From Verrucomicrobiota bacterium (GTDB lineage Bacteria > Verrucomicrobiota > Lentisphaeria > Oligosphaerales > JAFGRS01): a stretch of 5,420 bases of DNA. The stretch covers positions 1-5,420 of the forward strand of contig JAGVUW010000188.1 in assembly GCA_019136035.1 (NCBI GenBank), given 5' to 3'. Numbering within the stretch: the first letter of the stretch is position 1; each line of letters starts with the position of its first letter. The position numbers and the translations under genes are program-made. The notes under the pieces are model-generated. The model made no database searches. It saw only the letters and a program-made list of their open reading frames with translations, and was not told the origin of the DNA. Below, piece after piece: positions 1 through 5,420 of this stretch.

Positions 1-909
1 TTCTACTTCTCCGCCATCGACCAGCACTGCCCCTTCTATCCCAACCGCGGGCGCGGCCACGAGCTGGCCGCGCCCGAGCCGGGCGACACCCCCGACTGGG
101 AGCGCTTCGTCGACGTCATGGAACGCCAGATCACCGAGCTGTGCACGCGCTACGGCCGCCTGGCCGTCTTCTGGTGGGACAGCGGTCCCGAAATCGGCCT
201 GACCGCACCGCGGCTCAACCCGCTCATACGACGGCTCCAGCCGGGGATCCTCATCAACAACCGCGGGCTCAGCGCCGACGGCGACTTCTCGACACCCGAA
301 CGCGATTACAGCCCCGAGTTCGATGCGCAGACGCGCTTCGTCAAGCCGGTCGAGGCCTGCCAGGCCGTCGGCGCCGAGAGCTGGGGCTGGCGCGACAACG
401 AGGACTACTTCAGCACCCGGTACCTGCTCGGCGAGGTCGACCGCGTCCTCGCCCGCGGCGGCAACTACCTGCTCAATGTCGGCCCCAGGCCCGACGGCAC
501 CATCGACGCGGTGTCGGCAGACATCCTCAGGGCCATCGGCGACTGGTACGGCCGTGTGAAGGAGAGCCTGACCGACGTCGAGACGGTCGAACACATCACC
601 ACCGAACCCGCCGTCCCCGTCACCCGCCGCGGCAACACGCTCTACCTGCACCTGCACCGTCCCCTGAACGCGCGCCGCCTCCTGGTCACCACCCTCACGG
701 CCGAGCCGGAACGCGCCATCCTGCTCAATGACGGCCGCCAGGTCCGCACCTCGACCGAGCTGCTGCCGCGGTGCTACCGCAAGGGCGAACGCCCCCTGCG
801 CCTCTGCGACCTGCCCGTCGACGAGTTCGCCGCTTCCGTCATGGTCCTCAGACTCGACCTCGCCCCCGGCGTCCTGCCCGCCGAGGGTTCCGGTGCTGGC
901 AATGCCTGA
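1..909 (+). CDS. GH29 alpha-L-fucosidase, C-terminal part (5' end outside window)
   Basis: Hydrolyses terminal alpha-L-fucose from glycans with retention of configuration. The frame is open from base 1 to a TGA at 907-909, giving 302 residues; family members are usually about 430-500, so roughly the first third is missing, including any signal peptide. The fragment opens inside the barrel with FYFSAIDQH. The strand carrying FWWDSGPE follows, where D60 (codon 178-180) fits the GH29 nucleophile aspartate. E100 in DFSTPE, 40 residues later, is the best acid/base candidate by spacing to characterised GH29 enzymes, but this residue varies in the family. SWGW near residue 130 and the block GGNYLLNVGPRPDGTI (about 151-166) are GH29 hallmarks. 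Residues from about 190 form a C-terminal beta-sandwich-like region. The gene converges with the large glycosidase gene. The family call is firm; linkage specificity and cell location cannot be judged. Confidence 0.93.
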   Translation, partial: FYFSAIDQHCPFYPNRGRGHELAAPEPGDTPDWERFVDVMERQITELCTRYGRLAVFWWDSGPEIGLTAPRLNPLIRRLQPGILINNRGLSADGDFSTPERDYSPEFDAQTRFVKPVEACQAVGAESWGWRDNEDYFSTRYLLGEVDRVLARGGNYLLNVGPRPDGTIDAVSADILRAIGDWYGRVKESLTDVETVEHITTEPAVPVTRRGNTLYLHLHRPLNARRLLVTTLTAEPERAILLNDGRQVRTSTELLPRCYRKGERPLRLCDLPVDEFAASVMVLRLDLAPGVLPAEGSGAGNA

Positions 910-965
910 CGGCATCGGAAGGACGGACAGCCAGCCGGGGTTGCAGTGAGTCTGGAGAGGACGCC

Positions 966-1023
966 CGACACCCGAGGCCCAGGGTCGTGAGTCGCCCATC
1001 CCTCTACCCGGCCTCGGGCGTCG
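966..1023. repeat. Inverted repeat pairing reverse-oriented heptamers with the array
   Basis: Bases 966-978 are the reverse complement of 1011-1023 at 12 of 13 positions; the single mismatch is A970 opposite C1019. The arms are separated by 32 bases. The left arm is itself two heptamers in the opposite orientation (CCCGACA and CCCGAGG at 964-977). Because the array repeats, the left arm can also pair with 1074-1086 at 11 of 13 positions, so alternative hairpins are possible. The structure could slow or end transcription of the fucosidase; that is inference. Confidence 0.6.
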
Positions 1024-1087
1024 AGTCTCGGGAGTCGGGCCTCGAGCCTCGGGAGTCGGGCGTCGGGTCTCGGGCCTCGGGCGTCCT
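1011..1087. repeat. Degenerate heptanucleotide tandem array, 11 units
   Basis: Eleven consecutive 7-bp units fit the pattern G-N-S-T-C-G-R, with only the last unit (GCGTCCT) breaking the end. In order they are GCCTCGG, GCGTCGA, GTCTCGG, GAGTCGG, GCCTCGA, GCCTCGG, GAGTCGG, GCGTCGG, GTCTCGG, GCCTCGG, GCGTCCT. Positions 1, 4, 5 and 6 are nearly fixed, while positions 2-3 switch among CC, CG, TC and AG. Two further units, GGGTCGT and GAGTCGC, sit at 982-995, separated from the array by 15 bp. The 7-bp phase is not a multiple of three, which argues against a coding origin. It resembles in form the heptameric short tandem repeats (STRR) of cyanobacterial intergenic DNA; no kinship is implied. Confidence 0.9.
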
Positions 1088-1146
1088 GAACCCCATCAAA
1101 GGCGCGATGATGAGCACGATTCTCAACAGGAGCCGCGAGTCCATAC

Positions 1147-1164
1147 CCGGCGCTCATGCGCCGG
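1147..1164. terminator. Perfect 7-bp GC hairpin between convergent genes, possible terminator
   Basis: CCGGCGC and GCGCCGG form a perfect 7-bp stem around the 4-base loop TCAT. It lies in the convergent gap, 238 bp past the fucosidase stop and 75 bp past the glycosidase stop. No T-tract follows on either strand, so it is not a canonical intrinsic terminator. In GC-rich genomes such hairpins sometimes mark transcript ends, but chance is a fair alternative. Confidence 0.3.
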
Positions 1165-1205
1165 TGTTCCGGCTTGGGCCGTCCCTGCAGCGTTAGTCCT
1201 TCCGC

Positions 1206-1223
1206 CCCGGCCTTGGGCCAGGG
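1206..1223 (-). terminator. GC hairpin just past the glycosidase stop, possible weak terminator
   Basis: Read on the minus strand, the hairpin starts 15 bases after the stop codon of the large glycosidase. CCC plus GGCC pair with GGCC plus GGG around a 3-base loop, with one bulged base at position 1220. The position suits an end-of-transcript structure for the minus-strand gene, but purine-rich, GC-rich sequence follows instead of a U-tract. Confidence 0.3.
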
Positions 1224-1238
1224 TGGGGATGATCCGCC

Positions 1239-4200
1239 TCAGAGGCCGGTGGTGCGCAGGATGACGGTGTCGCCGGCCTGGAGGTCCAGGCGGATCTCGC
1301 GAGTGCCTTCGGGCCAGCGCCGGCCGGTGAGGATGTCGACGGCAGCTCCGGGGCGCGGCAGGGTCACGACCTTCTCGCCGGCAGTCGAGGCGTGCAGGCC
1401 GATGAAGCCCTGTCCGGCATAGATCGCGTCCTGGCTGCGGCAGACCACCGGCACCCCGGCGCTCTCGGCCAGGGCTCGGAGGGCCTCGGGGCGCACCCCG
1501 GGGGCGGCACTCCAGAAGACGCGGCAGCCCGCGCGGGTGTCATCCCAGAGGACGGCCGGCTGCGTGCCGCCGGCCAGAGTCGCCAGGACCTTCGCCGCGC
1601 CGGTCTCGGCCGGCAGGACCGCCGGGCGGTACGCCTGCGGGGTGCCCGTCAGCGCCCCGGCGGTGGCGGCCCAGGGGCCGGCCAGATCGGCAGACCACGA
1701 CGCCTGCAGGGCCGTCTCCTCGTCGACCTGACGCATGGGCCAGCCCAGGATGGCGCTGCTGCGGCTGACGTCGAGGCCGCGCGGGCCGAGCAGGCCCACC
1801 GGTCCGACCATGGCCACGGTGCGGCCTTCCTGCATGACGCGGTCGCGCAGGAAGGCGGCCTCGTCGTCGTCCAACTGGAAGAGGTTCAGGAGCATGATGG
1901 CGCGGTGCCGCAGCAGTTCCGGGCGGCGCTGGAGGTCACTCCAGAGGACGGTGCGGTGGGGCACGCCGGAGCGCGCCAGGTACTCGCGCTGGCGGAAGAT
2001 CAGCTCGCCGCCGTAGGGCGGCCGGAAGGCGCTGACGGCGCCGGTCTGTTCCTCGTCGACGACCACGAGGAGGTAGTCTTCGGCGGGCCAGTCGGGGGTG
2101 GCGTTGCGCACCCGTCCGGCCTCGAAGAGCCGCTGTGCCTCGGCGGCCAGGCGGCTGTCGCCGAAGGTCCAGCCATTGGAGAAGTCGTACCACTGCAGGG
2201 CGCTGCCCTCGGCCAGGTTGCGGGCGAGTTCGCGGCGCATGCAGGCGATGGAGCCGCGCACCGACGCGGGCTTGCCATGGCCGTCCTGGTGGGACCAGTG
2301 CGAGCGCAGGTCGGCCTGGTTGTAGAAGAGCTTGCCATGCAGGGGGAACGACCCGGCCGCGCTCATACTGGCGGCGGTGCCGCCGACCTCGCGCCAGGCG
2401 TAGGCCACCGGCGCCATCAGGTAGTCGATCTCGTCGGCCTCGAGCAGCCGCCGCAGGTCGAAGTGCCCCGAGCCCTGGCTGAAACCCAGGCTCTCGGGCA
2501 GGTGGGTGACATAGCCATAGTAGGTCCCGAACAGGGCCCGCCCGCCGGTCTCTTCCTTAATAAGGCGTGCGAAGTGCAGGATGGTCTCCGCCACGACCTC
2601 GTGCTGGTAGTCGTGGTAGTCGAGGACGTTCCTCTGTGCCAGCGGGTCGTAGAACATCCCGAGGGCGGGCTCGCGGCGCTCCTTCTCCGTAGGCACGGCG
2701 GCCGTTTCGAGGGTGACCTCGCCGCGGCCCCAGGCCTGCCGCAGGGCCGCGTCGGTGGCGTAGCGCTGCCGCAGCCAGCGCCGGAAGTCGTCCTGACCGG
2801 CCGGGCTGTAGTCGACCAACTCGCCCGACTGCGAGCCCCAGTGGAACCACTCCCAACTGATGCCGCTGCAGGGATGGAAGGCGATGATGCGTTCGGCCCA
2901 CGGCGTCTGGCGGAGGTGCCGGATCAGCCGCCGCCGGATCAGCCGCCGCACGGCCTCCGAGTAGGCGTCCCGCCAGACCGCCGAGCCGTAGCTCGGGACC
3001 TGCCGTCGGCCGCCGTGGTAGTCACCGATGACCGTCTCGCCGCCCTCGAGCTGGCACATGGCCTCGGGGTGCTGCTGCAGCCACCAGCGGTGGTAGCGCG
3101 TATCGAAGGTGAAGCTGAGCATGATCCACGGCTCGGGGTGAGCCGCGAAGTAGCTGGCCAGGGTGCGGTCGATCGAGCTGTAGTCCCAGCCGGTCTCGTA
3201 CCACCCCAGCTCCTGCAGGCTGACGCCCCAGATCGGCACACTCGTCGCACCGGCATTGCGTTGCTGCAGGGCGTCGGGATGCACGAAGAGATTCTGGGTC
3301 GGGTCGATCGGCTTGCCATTGACCACGAACTGCGGCACGCCGTTGGCCATGCGGACCTCGGCACGCGGGAACTCGTAGGTGCGGTCGTCCTCGCGCAGGC
3401 GCAGGCTGTGGCGGTCGACGGGACGGCTCAGGGTCGCGCCGACGAGCTCAGCCGAGACCGCCAGGCGCTCGGCGGTCAGGCCGAAGGGTATGTCGATACC
3501 GATGCCACTCAGACGCGCCCGCGACCCCGCCGGTGCGCCGGCCGCGAAGAGCAGCTCGCGGCCCCAGCTCGACTCCAGGACGGTGTCGCCATCGAGGATC
3601 ACCACCCGCGCCGCGACCGACTGAGGCTGCGCCGACTCGGCCACCGCCTCAAGGTCGACCACCAGGCGTTCGCCGGGGCGGACCCGCCGCGGCAGACGCC
3701 CGAGTTCGAGCCGGGCACTGCCGAGCGGCCCCATCGGCCGGTAGACCAGGTCGCCCCACGGCAGGGAGGGCACCCGACCCAGCTCGGCGGCCTCGACCCA
3801 CGGCCCCTCGGCGGAGAGGCCCGCCTGCCAGTGTCGGCCGGTCTGCAGACGCAGCTCGCGGCCGTCCTCGAACACCGCCGCCATCTCGGCGATCAGGCCC
3901 TGGGCGCTGCCGACATCCTCGGCCTCGACCAGGATCGAGTTCAGACCCGGCCGCAGGACCTCGCCGAGCGAGACCCACTCGGGGGTGCGCCAGCCGTCCA
4001 TCTCGCCGAGGGTGGAGACCATCTCGGTGCCATTGACCACGAGTCGGTAGCTGTCATCGGCGGTGATCTGCAGGACGGCCTCGCGGAGCGCCCCCGCCGG
4101 CAGCTCGAACTCATGGCGGAACCAGGCGCGATGCTGGTCGCGGTTCAGGAGCTCCGGGTGCCAGATCCAGGCGGCCTGCCAGGTCGGCTTCGGCGCCGGC

Positions 4201-5123
4201 TGCTCGATGATGCTGCCCATGGCGAGGCGCTCCAGGCCGATGTCGTCGAGGTCGCTCTGGCCGGGGCCCGCCTGCACGAAGCACAGGAGCATGTCGAAGG
4301 CGTCGGCCGGCACGCCGAACTCGAGAGAGAAGTCCTGCCAGGCCTCGCCGGCGGGGAGGACCAGCGCCGGCGCCTCGGGCAGGAACGCATCCAGGCCGCG
4401 GTAGCGCAGCCGAAGCTCGGCGCCGCTGCCGCGCACCCGGCCCGAGACGCGGAAGCGGCCCAGGAACGAGAGGTCGACCGCCTCGCTCTGCCACTCGCCG
4501 CCGGCGGCCAGACGCAGGCAACGCTGCCCCGAGGCCGGCGACTCGGCCGAGACTGTCGCCGCGCCCGGCACCCCGGCGGCCGTCCACTGGAAGGGCTCGC
4601 CCTGGCGCAGCATCTCGATGCCCCCGTTGATCATCATCGCATCGGGATCCGACACCAGCGCGATCATGCTGATCGTCACCTCGGCACCGGCGGCGTTGAG
4701 CGGGTCGAAACGCAGGCGCTCGATGGGGCCCTGCCAGCCGCCCAAAGCCCGCCGGAGATCGATGCGGTAGAGGCGCTCGCGGGAGTCGGCGGTGAGGCTG
4801 TGTGTGGCCTTGCGGTTGTCCGAGAGGCGCTCACCCGGCGCCCCGATGAAGGTCTCGCCGGGGCCGCTGAGGCTGGAGCTGAGGAGCACGAGCATGACCG
4901 GGTAGTCCTCGGCCCGGATGTCGAGCTTGGGCGAGAGGAGCTGGGCGTCGAAGCGGGTGACCCCGCGGAGGCCCTCCGGGGTGGCCTCGATGGCCTCCCA
5001 GTTGCCCGGCTGCCAGCCCTCGAGGCTGCCCGCGAAGCTCCAGCTCAGGTTGCCGCAGCGTGCCACCGCGCCCCACAGGGCCACCGCCACGATCGCCGCC
5101 AGGAAACACTGCCCTCTGCGCAT
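1239..5123 (-). CDS. Secreted multidomain GH42-like (clan GH-A) glycoside hydrolase
   Basis: A 1294-residue protein, probably an exported glycosidase related to beta-galactosidases. The start at 5123 is chosen because a strong GAGGAGG lies 6 bases upstream and a signal peptide begins there (MRR, hydrophobic 7-21, likely cleavage after AVA at 19-21). A longer frame to 5192 would overlap the upstream gene. Modules by eye: 25-160 beta-sandwich ending in RLRFDPLNAAGAEVTI; 165-300 CBM4/9-like, opening with NGGIE; 312-435 rhamnosidase-N-like galactose-binding fold (WQAAWIWHP, YRLVVNG); 440-590 beta linker; 590-1000 catalytic barrel; 1012-1135 trimerisation-like alpha/beta domain; 1165-1294 C-terminal beta domain. 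In the barrel, ISWEWFHWG places E758 as acid/base candidate, followed by DYSPAGQDDFRRWL. The expected nucleophile region reads HGKLFYNQADLR, with Q936 instead of glutamate, so activity is uncertain. The substrate is unknown; beta-galactoside is the default guess. Confidence 0.88.
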   Translation of the reverse strand: MRRGQCFLAAIVAVALWGAVARCGNLSWSFAGSLEGWQPGNWEAIEATPEGLRGVTRFDAQLLSPKLDIRAEDYPVMLVLLSSSLSGPGETFIGAPGERLSDNRKATHSLTADSRERLYRIDLRRALGGWQGPIERLRFDPLNAAGAEVTISMIALVSDPDAMMINGGIEMLRQGEPFQWTAAGVPGAATVSAESPASGQRCLRLAAGGEWQSEAVDLSFLGRFRVSGRVRGSGAELRLRYRGLDAFLPEAPALVLPAGEAWQDFSLEFGVPADAFDMLLCFVQAGPGQSDLDDIGLERLAMGSIIEQPAPKPTWQAAWIWHPELLNRDQHRAWFRHEFELPAGALREAVLQITADDSYRLVVNGTEMVSTLGEMDGWRTPEWVSLGEVLRPGLNSILVEAEDVGSAQGLIAEMAAVFEDGRELRLQTGRHWQAGLSAEGPWVEAAELGRVPSLPWGDLVYRPMGPLGSARLELGRLPRRVRPGERLVVDLEAVAESAQPQSVAARVVILDGDTVLESSWGRELLFAAGAPAGSRARLSGIGIDIPFGLTAERLAVSAELVGATLSRPVDRHSLRLREDDRTYEFPRAEVRMANGVPQFVVNGKPIDPTQNLFVHPDALQQRNAGATSVPIWGVSLQELGWYETGWDYSSIDRTLASYFAAHPEPWIMLSFTFDTRYHRWWLQQHPEAMCQLEGGETVIGDYHGGRRQVPSYGSAVWRDAYSEAVRRLIRRRLIRHLRQTPWAERIIAFHPCSGISWEWFHWGSQSGELVDYSPAGQDDFRRWLRQRYATDAALRQAWGRGEVTLETAAVPTEKERREPALGMFYDPLAQRNVLDYHDYQHEVVAETILHFARLIKEETGGRALFGTYYGYVTHLPESLGFSQGSGHFDLRRLLEADEIDYLMAPVAYAWREVGGTAASMSAAGSFPLHGKLFYNQADLRSHWSHQDGHGKPASVRGSIACMRRELARNLAEGSALQWYDFSNGWTFGDSRLAAEAQRLFEAGRVRNATPDWPAEDYLLVVVDEEQTGAVSAFRPPYGGELIFRQREYLARSGVPHRTVLWSDLQRRPELLRHRAIMLLNLFQLDDDEAAFLRDRVMQEGRTVAMVGPVGLLGPRGLDVSRSSAILGWPMRQVDEETALQASWSADLAGPWAATAGALTGTPQAYRPAVLPAETGAAKVLATLAGGTQPAVLWDDTRAGCRVFWSAAPGVRPEALRALAESAGVPVVCRSQDAIYAGQGFIGLHASTAGEKVVTLPRPGAAVDILTGRRWPEGTREIRLDLQAGDTVILRTTGL
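2921..2950 (-). repeat. In-frame 15-bp tandem duplication inside the glycosidase gene
   Basis: Bases 2921-2935 and 2936-2950 are identical except for the last position (C versus A). On the minus strand they encode RRLIR twice, at residues 726-735, in a basic helix between the early barrel strands and the WEWFHWG segment. The near identity suggests replication slippage that kept the reading frame. Confidence 0.85.
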
Positions 5124-5129
5124 GGTCGT

Positions 5130-5136
5130 CCTCCTC
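5130..5136 (-). promoter_or_regulatory. Shine-Dalgarno sequence setting the glycosidase start
   Basis: The minus strand reads GAGGAGG, six bases before the ATG at 5123-5121. This strong match to the anti-Shine-Dalgarno sequence, followed immediately by a signal peptide, fixes the start and excludes the upstream ATGs in the same frame. Confidence 0.85.
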
Positions 5137-5150
5137 ACTCCAAATCGCGA

Positions 5151-5164
5151 CGGCGTTGCCGCCG
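5151..5164 (-). other. Small hairpin with GCAA tetraloop between murB and the glycosidase
   Basis: On the minus-strand transcript CGGCG and CGCCG form a perfect 5-bp stem closed by a GCAA loop, a stable GNRA-type tetraloop. It begins 6 bases after the murB stop and ends 14 bases before the Shine-Dalgarno sequence. It could stabilise a processed end or partly separate expression of the two genes. No U-tract follows, so a terminator is unlikely; chance formation in GC-rich DNA is possible. Confidence 0.35.
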
Positions 5165-5170
5165 ACCGCC

Positions 5171-5420
5171 TCACGGCGCCGGCGCCGCACACCAGCAGAT
5201 CTCGTCTTCAAGCGCTATGCCAAAGCGCTCCCGGACACGCTCCCGGCAGGCCTCGACCAGGTCGCGCATGGCCGCCTCGGAGGCCGCCGGGGCCTCGTTG
5301 ATGATGAAGTTGGCATGCTGGGCGCTGACGACCAGCGAGCCGCGGCGGAGGCCCTTGCAGCCGGCCTCGTCGAGCCAGCGCCCGGCCGGGCCGGCCGCCG
5401 GGTTGCGGAAGGTGCACCCC
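5171..5420 (-). CDS. murB: MurB, UDP-N-acetylenolpyruvoylglucosamine reductase, C-terminal part
   Basis: MurB is the cytoplasmic FAD enzyme that reduces UDP-GlcNAc-enolpyruvate with NADPH to UDP-MurNAc in peptidoglycan synthesis. The first whole codon is 5419-5417 and the TGA is at 5173-5171, giving the last 82 residues; the FAD-binding part is outside the window. The fragment starts GCTFRNPAAGPAGRWLDEAG, then KGLRRG, SAQHANFIIN and FGIALEDEI, matching the MurB C-terminal domain block by block. Residue 2 is cysteine where E. coli MurB has the proton-donating Ser229; as far as I recall, natural MurBs with Cys here exist, so this is a variant rather than a defect. E73 in LEDEI corresponds to the catalytic glutamate (E. 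coli Glu325). VSAQHANF lacks the asymmetric deletions expected of a decayed gene. The next gene starts 47 bp downstream on the same strand; no mur or fts neighbour is visible on this side. Confidence 0.92.
   Translation of the reverse strand, partial: GCTFRNPAAGPAGRWLDEAGCKGLRRGSLVVSAQHANFIINEAPAASEAAMRDLVEACRERVRERFGIALEDEICWCAAPAP

Larger units (their letters stand above)
910..1238. other. Convergent intergenic region with repeats, no gene
   Basis: This 329-bp gap lies between the stop of the fucosidase and the stop of the minus-strand glycosidase. Open frames cross it on both strands, but they are low-complexity readings of the heptamer array or run-ons of antisense frames, without a recognisable domain or Shine-Dalgarno sequence. 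It contains a heptamer tandem array, an inverted copy of the heptamers, and two GC-rich hairpins. Both flanking genes end here, so promoters are not expected and none is seen. No T-rich tract follows any hairpin on either strand. Confidence 0.8.

Noticed and set aside
1011..1087. CRISPR array or coding repeat
   Set aside because: Units are 7 bp with no spacers, no cas genes are present, and the period is not a multiple of three.
771..1196. Open reading frames on both strands across the intergenic gap (about 127-141 codons)
   Set aside because: They start inside the fucosidase gene or are antisense to it, and their middle part is the heptamer array read as a low-complexity peptide. No domain or ribosome site is seen.
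3533..4036. Long plus-strand open frames antisense to the glycosidase
   Set aside because: GC-rich DNA with strong third-position bias yields long antisense frames; their Arg/Pro/Ala-rich translations show no known domain.
5048..5066. Lipobox at the end of the signal peptide (VARC, Cys23)
   Set aside because: Arginine directly before the cysteine does not fit a lipobox; cleavage by signal peptidase I after AVA is more likely.
5175..5186. Perfect 12-bp palindrome of two GGCGCC units
   Set aside because: It lies in the last codons of murB (GAPAP-type coding sequence), has no loop suitable for a terminator, and is easily produced by GC-rich Ala/Pro codons.
5124..5192. Longer start for the glycosidase at 5192, adding 23 residues
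   Set aside because: It would overlap murB by 22 bases and bury the signal peptide, while the ATG at 5123 has a strong Shine-Dalgarno sequence at the right spacing.

Overview
This is a GC-rich bacterial window (about 70 % G+C by eye) with one multidomain secreted glycosidase and the ends of two other genes. The mix of a GH29 fucosidase, a very large secreted GH42-like protein with several beta-sandwich modules, and a lone murB outside any visible mur/fts cluster resembles carbohydrate-degrading bacteria of the Planctomycetota/Lentisphaerota/Verrucomicrobiota type, or similar GC-rich lineages such as Armatimonadota. This assignment is an inference from gene content; no marker in the window settles it.

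Layout. 1-909 (+): the 3' part of a GH29 alpha-L-fucosidase gene, cut by the window edge. 910-1238: a non-coding gap between convergent genes. It holds an 11-unit heptanucleotide tandem array (1011-1087), inverted copies of the same heptamer just upstream (966-978), and two GC-rich hairpins near the 3' end of the minus-strand gene. 1239-5123 (-): a 1294-residue protein with a signal peptide, three N-terminal beta-sandwich modules, a clan GH-A (GH42-like) barrel, a trimerisation-like domain and a C-terminal beta domain. 5124-5170: a short gap with a strong Shine-Dalgarno sequence and a small GCAA-loop hairpin. 5171-5420 (-): the C-terminal 82 residues of MurB, which the ORF track misses because the gene is cut at its start.

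How the parts relate. The fucosidase and the large glycosidase converge, so they do not share an operon, but their adjacency suggests a locus for trimming fucose- and galactose-type glycans; the substrate cannot be read from the window. The glycosidase lies 47 bp downstream of murB on the same strand, so it could be transcribed with it, although the two functions are unrelated.

The points most worth a second look are a glutamine (Q936) where relatives of the large glycosidase are expected to carry the catalytic nucleophile glutamate, and the degenerate heptamer array. I found no convincing new multi-gene system here.
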